DNA from: Gryganskiella cystojenkinii
Lineage: Eukaryota > Mortierellomycota > Mortierellomycetes > Mortierellales > Mortierellaceae
Length of the DNA stretch: 64,000 nucleotides
Assembly (NCBI GenBank): GCA_015852425.1
Contig: JAAAIG010000002.1
Location: forward strand, 128,233-192,232
Reading direction: 5' to 3'
Below the pieces are notes generated by a model that saw only the letters and a program-made list of their open reading frames with translations, made no database searches and was not told the origin of the DNA. Within the stretch, counting starts at the first letter, position 1. Each line of letters begins with the position of its first letter. The position numbers and the translations under genes were made by a program. Of the stretch, positions 56,401-64,000 are shown piece after piece.

Positions 56401-57845
56401 CGGCTTTGGCTCAGGTTTACAAGCAAGTAGGAAATGAGGCTCCTGATGTCGAAAGTGCCGAGACCCTTAAGGCCTTCTTCAAGGCCATTCAAGCTGTTCG
56501 AACGCACGGCGATCTTGTTCTCGCTTACCACGATCGTTCGGATGGTGGCCTCTTTGCCACGGTTGCCGAGATGTGTTTCGCCGGTCATGTCGGTGCAAAG
56601 ATCGATCTCTCTGCTGTTACACAGGATGCAGTTGCTGGTCTTTTCAACGAGGAGCTTGGTGCTGTTGTTCAGGTCCGTGAGGGCCAGGTCGAGCAGTTGA
56701 AGGCCATCTTTGCTGAGCATGGATTCCCCACCGAGTCCTTGAAGGTCGTCGGCACCGTCAACGCCAAGGGTGATGATTCGATTGTCATCTCGCATCAGGG
56801 TGTGAAGGTCTTGAACTCGACTCGTGTCGAGTTGCAGCGTATTTGGACCGAGACCTCGTACCATATCCAGTCGATCCGCGACAACTCGGATTGCGCCCAG
56901 CAAGAATTTGATTCTCTTTTGGATTCTCAGGATCCTGGTCTCTCTTACCAGCTTACTTTCAACCCTGCGGAGGAAATCCTTTCCGCCGCCGATGTTGTGC
57001 TCGAGAACAGCCAGCGTCCCAAGGTCGCGATCTTGCGTGAGCAAGGCGTCAACGGTCAGATCGAGATGGCCTATGCGTTCCATGCCGCTGGATTCACTGC
57101 TGTCGATGTTCACATGTCTGATATTCTCTCTGGAAAGGTTACCCTCAAGGATTTCAAGGGTATTGCTGCCTGCGGTGGATTTTCATATGGTGATGTCCTC
57201 GGCGCTGGAGCTGGATGGGCCAAGTCTATCTTGTTGCATGAGCATGCTCGCAACGAGTTTTACGATTTCTTGACTGTTCGTCAAGATACCTTCGCCTTAG
57301 GTGTCTGTAACGGATGCCAGTTCTTGGCTCAAATGCGTGAGTTGATCCCTGGTGCCGAGCACTGGCCCTACTTCAAGCGCAACCAGAGCGAGCAGTTCGA
57401 GGCCCGTTTCAGCATGATTGTGCTTGAGGATACCAAGAAGGAGGCTCCCTCATCAACAACGGTTCCCTCAATCTTTTTCGAAGGTATGCGTGGATCTAAG
57501 TTCCCCATTGCTGTCGCTCACGGTGAGGGTCGTGCCGAATTTGTGCACCCTAAGGATTTGGAAACCTTGAAGAGCCAAGGATTGATTGCTGCCTCGTTCG
57601 TCGACAACTATGGCGAGAGAACGGAACAGTACCCTTTGAACCCCAATGGCTCTCCACTTGGCATTACCGCTGTCCAGACCCCCAACGGCCGTGTTTTGGC
57701 CATGATGCCTCACCCCGAGCGTGTGACAAGTCGTGAGGCCAACTCTTGGTACCCCCGTGTGGAAGGACCTGAATGGGGTGAGAACGGCCCTTGGCTGAGA
57801 ATGTTCGAGAACGCGCGCAACTGGGTCAGCAGCCAATCGGCATAA
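53448..57845 (+). CDS. ADE6: Phosphoribosylformylglycinamidine synthase (FGAM synthase)
   Basis: Converts FGAR and glutamine to FGAM in step four of purine synthesis, in the cytosol. Exons 53448-53690, 53810-54121 and 54237-57845 give 1,387 residues, the eukaryotic single-chain length. Seen: the N-terminal PurS-like domain, linker with [18 protein letters not shown], the first ATP/AIR-synthase half ([31 protein letters not shown]), [10 protein letters not shown], the second half ([15 protein letters not shown]; HDRSDGG) and the C-terminal glutamine amidotransferase with the nucleophile in [10 protein letters not shown] (about 1209) and the His/Glu of MMPHPER (about 1342). Both introns are near the 5' end, and the remaining 3.6 kb is one exon. 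Confidence 0.97.
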
Positions 57846-58405
57846 TTATTTATTCAACACCACTCTCTCTCTTCACTCATTTACAAACTCTTTTCTCACA
57901 ACTTTTTCTGCATCTCACGTTTTATTCTCATCATCGTATGAAATCAAAATAAAACAAATCATACCCATAAAAAAATGAAAGCGAAAATTGCCCCTTTCTT
58001 TATTCTTACGTGTCCTTCATCCAGTAACAATCCTAGGGTTCACTTAAGCACAGCCGTTAACGATATTCCCTGGGCAAATCTTAAACTGTGCAAATGCCTA
58101 TGCCTCTTTCTATAGTCAGAGGGGATGAAAACAGGGCTGAATCATATCTCTTTGAATGAGAGAACACAGCGTGAGAATGTTTTTTTTGTGTAGACTTTTT
58201 GGGATGGGCTGTGGAAGGGCAGATCGTGGAACCGTGGGCGAGTTAAACCAAAAAAATCTCCTGGTAGCACAAAGCACAGTTTATTTTTTTATTTCACGAG
58301 GTAAACGTGGATAGAAATATAAAAAACCCGCATTATTAGGGCGAAAGGGCAGAAGAAGGAATGTCGCCATAACTCTCGTGCATCCCTTCATTCTCTTGCA
58401 AGTAA
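57846..58405. other. 3' flank of ADE6
   Basis: A/T-rich sequence with AATAAA-like sites near 57950. No gene is seen. Confidence 0.55.
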
Positions 58406-58814
58406 TTATTTTTGAGCTTTAGTTCCGCGTTGCATGAAGAGACTTGGGCCTGGACCTCCCAGCGGCGACATGATGGTTCCATGCGTCCATCTGGGATTAC
58501 ACAAAAGAAACTTAAAAGGGCCTAGACGCGAATGAAAGATGGCACCATCGTTGAGAGCAACCGCGCCTTCGATGGGTTCGAGTCCGTCGGTAACTCTGTA
58601 GGAACCAATGGAGGAGACCACAGTGGCGACAGTCTTTGTCGGGGTGATTACACAAACGAGTAAAAGTTAAAAGCACCCGCCAACAGAGTAAAAGACCAGG
58701 AACGTAGGGGATCCAAAAAGAATCTCGATCGCACAGGTTATTATTATTCTCCCCACGAAGGGTTGAGGACGATCAAATCACGAATCGAAGGTGTTAAGGG
58801 GTTTGCCTTACCAT
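58406..58814 (-). CDS. Possible small two-exon protein, hypothetical
   Basis: Minus strand: an ATG at 58812-58814 is followed at once by a strong donor (GTAAGG). A frame ending at 58406 begins after an AG at 58634-58635. Joining 58812-58814 with 58406-58633 gives 76 residues containing SSIGSYRVTDGLEPIEGAV and SPLGGPGPSLFMQRGTKAQK. Gly/Pro content and codon use look coding-like, but I recognise no family, the start context (TTCATG) is weak and the acceptor (ACAAAG) is poor. It could equally be the last exon of a longer gene or chance. Confidence 0.3.
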
Positions 58815-59434
58815 GAATAGCACAGAGACCACCAAAAAAAAATTAAAGACAATCTCAGAGGTCAAAAGAAAGAGGCAATTCGGCGAAGTCGATTATCACT
58901 CCGCTTGAGACTACACCAACAGTACCCATGGACGAACACCCAGCCTCTCCACTCCTCGGGCCAATTGCGAGTTGATGACAGTTTGTCGGATAATGGCGTG
59001 CTTTGACCTTTTCTGTGCTAGAGCCATGTAGCGACCCTAAAATGGCACCAGTACGGACCAAAAAAGATCGACTGCGATACGCTGGAGATTCTAACGCAAC
59101 CCCTTTATGAAAGTCGTCGGACTTCCAGCATACTTATCATGATTCACAGGGATCAAAGACAATGCCCAATCGAACAATAACGCGCTTATGAACCAGAGAG
59201 CGTATAAAAACTCATCGTCCCCCATCTTTCTCTTTTTTGTTTGCTCATCCTCTCTGGTGTCTTTGTCTCTACAAACTTACACTTCCTTGCATATTCATCC
59301 ACAATCCCTCTCTCTCTCCAACCTTACAAAGACACCTTTTCCCCACACCCTCCAACTTTCTCTCTACCTCCTACTCCGCAACACACTTCCTGACAACCCT
59401 CCAGTAAAACATAAATATCATATTTAAATAGGAA
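58815..59434. other. Promoter region of the amino-acid permease
   Basis: A/C/T-rich leader from about 59220 to 59430. An open frame at 58855-59061 (-) resembles nothing known. No supported gene. Confidence 0.5.
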
Positions 59435-60962
59435 ATGACCAAGCAAGAATACGAAAACGAAAAGTCCCATGAGGCCGACGTCGAGAGCGCCTCCTCTGCC
59501 TCTCTCGATGGTGATATCTATGCCAACGCCCCCGCTGGTAATGCCTCCAACTTCCAAGCCTACGTCAACGTTGTCAGTGTCCTTGCCGGCGCTGGTACAC
59601 TCGGTCTCCCCGCCGCTCTCCGTGATGCTGGCTGGGTCGGTTTGATCATCTTGGCTCTTGCCTGTGCCATGGCCATCTACTCTAACCAAAAGTTGATCAA
59701 GTGCTTGTACTATGATGGGTAAGTCTTTGCTCTCTATTTTTTTCTGCGCAAAGCTGCTTCTTTATTTTCTGATGCACAAAAACAAAAGCAAAACAAAAAA
59801 TACAAGGCGGACATTCGATTTATGTCGGCGACCGGTTTGTCCGGCGTTATTGTTATTCATCCTTACTAAAACCGACCATCTTTTTTTTTGACGTCCTCTT
59901 ATCTTCTTTAGTCGCAACCGTCTCCGCGAGTACCCCGACGTTGCCCATGCGGCCTTCGGTTTGCCCGGTCGTATCATTGTCACCTTCTTTTACAACTCGA
60001 TCGCTCTTGGAGGACCCGTTCTTTACTTGATTTTGACTGGAACCAACATTCACGACCTCGCCTACTCGGTTGGATGTGTCATTACCGTGAAGCAATGGAT
60101 CATGATCGCCGCCGCCATTATGACTGTTCCTATCATCTTGACCAAGACTATGCGTGAGGTCGCCTTCCTGTCGATCTTTGGTGCTCTTTCTACCACGATT
60201 GTTGTCTTTATTGTCATGGTCGCCGCTATCCTCGACCAGAAGAACTTTGATACCATCGCGGGGCCCGATGGAACTGTCGGCCCCGTCCATCATGATGTCG
60301 CCATCCCTCGCAACTTGCCCCTCGCCCTTGCCACCTTTGCCTTCTCTTATGGTGGCAACGTCATTTTCCCTCATGTGGAAGAGTCGATGAAGACTAAGCG
60401 CTCCTGGAACCGAATCATCTTCTGGGGTACCTTGACCGTCACTGTTCTTTACTTCCTCTGCTCGACCACTGGATATGCCGTCTACGGTAGCGGTGTCGAT
60501 TCTCCCATCTACAAGAACTTGCCCGGCGGTGCCACTCGTACCATCTCGACCATTATCATCACCCTCCACGTCTTGTTGGCTATTCCTTTGTTCTTGACTA
60601 CCTTCAACCTCCAAATCGAGTCGGCTTTGAAGTTGGAGCACCGTGGTTTCTCTTCCAGAACCGAGTGGCTCTACCGTGCCATCATCCGTACCTTGTCCAT
60701 GATCTTGGTCGCTACCATTGCTTTGTTCTTCCCTTATTTCGGACAGATGATGTCCTTGTTGGGTGCTCTCTCTGATGGCATGTTGACTTTTGTCTTCCCC
60801 GTGGTCTTCTACCTGAAGCTCTATGGCATCAAGAACGTCGGCAAGATCGAGTTGCTGATTATGGCCTTGATTATCATTGTTGGCACCGCCGGTTCTGCGA
60901 TCGGAACCGTTGATGCCGTCAAGGAGTTGGCTAAAGCCTACCGCGGTGAGCTTGACAAGTAA
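59435..60962 (+). CDS. AAAP-family amino-acid/auxin permease-like transporter
   Basis: Proton-coupled or vesicular amino-acid transporter of the SLC32/36/38 and AVT superfamily. Exons 59435-59718 and 59912-60962 give 444 residues. Seen: an acidic Ser-rich cytosolic N-terminus, then about eleven hydrophobic spans, starting with the family signature NVVSVLAGAGTLGLPAALRD, followed by GLIILALACAMAIYSNQKL, FFYNSIALGGPVLYLILTG, WIMIAAAIMTVPIIL, AFLSIFGALSTTIVVFIVMV, LALATFAFSYGGNVIFPHVE, IIFWGTLTVTVLYFLCSTTG, IIITLHVLLAIPLFLTTFNL, LSMILVATIALFFPYFG, LTFVFPVVFYLKL and LIMALIIIVGTAGSAIGT. The first span and the FSYGG-N motif are typical. Substrate and membrane (plasma or vacuole) cannot be told. Confidence 0.92.
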
Positions 60963-61379
60963 GGTCTCGCTCTCATGCAGGGTCTTGCGCCACCTAGCCT
61001 CGTCTGGGGCTCAGCTCAATCATTAAGTCTTGAGCAGACGAACGTACGTTTGTCAAATTGTTTTTTTACAACCCAAAGTGAACTTCAACAGTTCTCACAT
61101 ACCCTCCATTTATCTAGTTTTTTTTTTGTTCTCAGATCTCCTGTTGCATTTTTCCTTCTGTTTTTATAGTTTTGCATTTCATTACCCCTTAGATCATCTC
61201 AACATGATTATTCCCCCGCCCTAGAAAACAGTGTACCATTACAATAATAACATCATATTTTCTTCACAAAGACCTGAAAGCAACTCATTTGATTATGTTT
61301 TTTTGGACTTGCAGCGATACGGAACTGGCGATACCGAAATTGTAACGAACCACAAAAAACAAACTTTGATTTACCATGA
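60963..61379. other. 3' flank of the permease gene
   Basis: A/T-rich, with poly(T) tracts. No gene is seen. Confidence 0.55.
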
Positions 61380-63115
61380 TGATCAGGGTCGCACAGGAAA
61401 CAGAGTTATGTTTTTTGTTGTTTCCCTGCTGGACGGTGCGTTTGGTTTATTCACTACTGAAGCCACAATTAAGATTCTACTCAAATTGGTGGCGTTTAGG
61501 ACTTCAAGCTCTTTAATTGATACCCTGAACTCGCTATGACTCCCACTGCTTTTTCTCATGTTTGCTTTCATTTTGATGGGATCTGTTTCCGGAGTCTGGA
61601 TCTGTTGCATAATATGTTGCATGTGACTCGAGATTAAGTCGTTCGCGACTGATTTTAGCCTGTTTGGATGCTGCGAATAAGAGTGTTATTGTGCGTCGCT
61701 TGTTCCTGGGTGTTGTCGCGCGAGCTTGGATAGCCTTTTGCCGTCCTGGCCTCTGCGCTTGCGGTAACTGAGGCAAGTCGTTACGGGGCAGAGACTGGCA
61801 AGGCGTTTTGTAGAGCCTGGGCGGGTGATGACCATGAACTCCTTGCACCATGGGTCGTTGGTGATAGGTGAAGGATCTGTGAAGATATTGAGCATTGCCG
61901 ACTTGTAGGTGCTGACCGTTGTCGCTTGCCATCGGAGACTGATAGAAACTTAGCTGACAAAGTTGAGAAGGATGAAAGTGTTGGGAGCGAAAGGGTCGAG
62001 ATGTTTTAGTTTGCACCACTGAATATACTGGCCTAGTGCTCTCAAGTACGACTGTTTACGGCGGACGACGCTGGAGAGTCGAAGAAAGCGAGAGAGGGAG
62101 TTCACTGGCGCCTTCTAAGATTAGTTCCTCTTTCTTACGCGCCATGTGGTCGTAGACCAACGGGGGTTCTTCTGCAGAAGTGTCGAGCTGTCCCCTGATG
62201 CTGGAAGAACTGCTTATCGTGGGACTGGTACTAGTGCTGTGATTACCATCTGTTTGATCATTGGAAACTAAAACGTTACCGGCCAAAATGGAGTGATGAT
62301 GGTCGCTGTCAGTCCCTCGTCGTGTACCTTCTCCGGTACTGCCGAGACCAAGTTCCAAGGCGGGCGGAAATTGAGGTTGCCCAGGTTGGTCCACGATCAA
62401 GTGAAGGCGTCATGTGAAACTGCTTGAGAGTGGGGCTTTCAAGAGTAAAAGGTTGGGAGCTTGTTGTTGAGGTGTGAGAAGAGAACGATGAGGTTCTCAC
62501 TTCTAGTTAAGTATCTGAAAGAAGTCGTGACTGACGCTCCATTCCAGTTGAATGTTCATTCGTTGACTGAGTGCATCCGCTGGATTCAGGGTTGAGGGGA
62601 CGTGAGTAGTTCTGATCCTTGTTCCCGTCGCCTGACAAGACTGTCGGATCCGAACTGCTATGTCCCGAAGTTGAGGTGATCTGGAGCCCCTGGACCGATT
62701 TAGATAAGAGATGGTTGTTGCAATGTCACAGATGATGTTGACTGTCTTGCCCTGAGCCGCTGGCAGAGCGTTCTACCACTAGCAGCTCCTTGACGTTAAT
62801 GTGTTGAGACGATTCCTCCTCTGACCACGAGCCGTTTAAGATGCGGGAGTTGTGAACTATTCCCAGTGGAAGTCGAAAGCGTCGGTGTAAGGATCTAAGT
62901 CCGATGGCTATGGAATGTAGTTGTGGCCGTTCCAATCCTGCAGACAGTCGATCCATCAGTGGAGCACTTCGTCGGCGCTGTTGCTCTTGTTCTCTATTCG
63001 TCTTTTGTCCATTATCCCTTTGCACAATTCACATCGTTGTCATGTTAACCCCATCTCGCACGAGCACTCTATCCTGGGAAACGCTGCAAGAGAACGTTCC
63101 AAGTGAGGCATAGAT
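61380..63115 (-). mobile_element. Decayed DIRS-type tyrosine-recombinase retrotransposon fragment
   Basis: Minus strand. The 5' portion (about 62,500-63,110) preserves the end of reverse transcriptase and the RNase H region: DCLQDWNGHNYIP, YTDAFDFHWE, WSEEESSQHINVKELL, NIICDIATTISYLNRS, GSRSPQLRDIAVRIRQ, HVPSTLNPADALSQR. These are hallmarks of DIRS-like elements. Next come SHLNNKLPTFYS, HDAFT, GNLNFRPPWNLVS and LTATIITPFWP, the usual linker before the recombinase. Last is a tyrosine-recombinase N-terminal part (YKSAMLNIFTDPSPITNDPW, KEFMVITRPGSTKRL) and a trace of its core near 61,400-61,620. Frames shift several times, and TGA stops fall at 62397-62399 and 62439-62441. The upstream gag/RT and the terminal repeats are not seen, so this is a truncated dead copy. 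Confidence 0.82.
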
Positions 63116-63292
63116 TAAAGAATTCGTTCAGCAGGTATTGTGATGCTGGAGACGCGAAGAAAGATGCGCTTTGTATAATTAGTCGTCCAAAGTAAGTGTT
63201 TAAACCACGGCAATCATGTACATTTTACAGCAAATGCTCCACTTAACGAAGGTAGGAAAGCGGGCAATGTATGAAGGAAAAGATTGAATTGA

Positions 63293-63857
63293 CTAGGAGC
63301 GAATAATCTGGAACGACATCTTAGGATGTCCAGCAGTCGGGTGGAGAACAACTCTCGGAAGCGGTCCATCTCTCGGAGTATTGAATGGTCCTAGGATAGG
63401 ATGCTTCATACTGCCATATGGGCGAGCTATCTGGATAAAATATCGACCTGGCTCAGTAGGACTCTCGACAAATTTCCAACGCTCGGCTACTTCTTTGGAT
63501 GGCTTTTGTCCAACAGCGCAAGCAGATCCGGCGCGGGCAGCAGCACAATTGTTCGTCTCGATGCCCAGCCACCTTTCTTTCTTGGGTCTTCGAATATAGA
63601 CTGTTCTGTCATCATTGTTGATAACTTGCCATAGTTGATTGTCATAGAGGTCACCGCTGGTGTCTGTCTGTGGTAAATGCATCCAGACCCACGAGGCGAC
63701 CAATGTGGTAATCGCAAGTCATACGCCGATCGCCAGCTCCCCACGGGAAGCGGTAGGCGAACTGATAAATGCCGTCAGTGAAAATTGGGTCCGCTACAGC
63801 GCACTGTAGAACTGTGGCCAAGGTGAACAGCATGATCACAAATGTAAAAGATATCAT
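63293..63857 (-). pseudogene. Small secreted protein gene with frameshift
   Basis: Minus strand. ATG 63857 starts a signal peptide (MISFTFVIMLFTLATVLQCA, cleavage likely AVA-DP), then GIYQFAYRFPWGAGDRRMTC. This frame closes at 63651. The continuation, with the same style of Trp/Arg/Asp-rich sequence, is in another frame down to 63293 (YDNQLWQVINNDDRTVYIRR, RWKFVESPTEPGRYFIQIA, PKMSFQIIRS). The switch occurs around a CAGACAGACA repeat (about 63655-63672). No intron of normal length can bridge it. The QLWQV...GRYFI spacing suggests a beta-trefoil-type fold of about 180 residues, as in small secreted inhibitors or lectins; this is inference. A sequencing slip in the repeat would make the gene intact. 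Confidence 0.55.
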
Positions 63858-64000
63858 TGTCAAAGAGGAACAATGCTGGAAGGCCAAAACGTTGAGTGTC
63901 AGATGTGGACAAAAGTAGGTCAGTTATGAATAAATACTGCCAAACTTTTAGTAAACTCGCGTCAGCTAAAACCTTACGATAGTCTGGTCGGGGGGGGGGG

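Noticed and set aside
54228..57836. Several long antisense frames opposite ADE6
   Set aside because: Antisense shadows of a highly conserved 1,387-residue enzyme.
63991..64000. G-run at the right end considered as telomeric repeat
   Set aside because: A plain homopolymer, not a TTAGGG-type repeat. Probably an edge or sequencing effect.
1..64000. CRISPR arrays, bacterial operons, prophage
   Set aside because: No direct-repeat/spacer arrays are seen, and gene structure is eukaryotic throughout.

Overview
The window is nuclear DNA of a filamentous, early-diverging fungus. Genes have many short GT-AG introns. Gene content is fungal: a FET3-type ferroxidase, GPI-anchored secreted proteins, DBP9, TMA22 and CWC2. 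A decayed DIRS-type tyrosine-recombinase retroelement and a dihydropteridine reductase (both typical of Mucoromycota and Mortierella relatives) point to Mortierellomycota. That placement is inference; nothing here names a species. Two 10-N runs show it is a draft assembly.

Layout, left to right. 0-10.6 kb is a tight block of housekeeping genes: BET3 (TRAPP), DBP9 (60S biogenesis helicase), a WW/FF splicing-transcription protein, TMA22/DENR, CWC2 and a GPATCH11-like G-patch protein. A tRNA-Lys(CTT) follows at 10.84 kb, then 2.2 kb without a convincing gene. 13-24.6 kb holds RAE1, the biotinylated subunit of methylcrotonyl-CoA carboxylase, a TLC membrane protein, a stomatin-like mitochondrial protein, the exon-junction protein Y14 and a secreted GPI-type protein. 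26-37.6 kb holds a 1,023-residue coiled-coil protein, ribosomal protein eL38, an ankyrin-bromodomain-BAH chromatin protein and a FET3-like multicopper oxidase. 39-47.9 kb holds a Ser-rich secreted protein, the RAI1/DXO decapping nuclease, two tandem PP1 catalytic-subunit genes and a hexapeptide-repeat acetyltransferase. 48.2-50.9 kb holds an inverted pair: an intact helical protein with a central hydrophobic hairpin and a broken relative facing away from it. 51-61 kb holds dihydropteridine reductase, FGAM synthase (ADE6) and an amino-acid permease. 61.4-63.1 kb is the retroelement remnant, followed by a frameshifted secreted protein at the right edge.

How the genes relate. There are no operons, but several gene pairs are divergent with 200-240 bp between start codons: WW/FF protein with TMA22, CWC2 with GPATCH11, and STOML2 with Y14. 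RNA processing and export is over-represented (WW/FF protein, CWC2, G-patch protein, RAE1, Y14, RAI1, DBP9). CACGTGAC-like motifs recur in the promoter gaps.

The least explained parts are the hydrophobic-hairpin protein with its inverted decayed copy, the ankyrin-bromo-BAH fusion and the tandem PP1 pair with different intron positions. Exon limits were read by hand from splice consensus and frame continuity. All summed exon lengths quoted are multiples of three.
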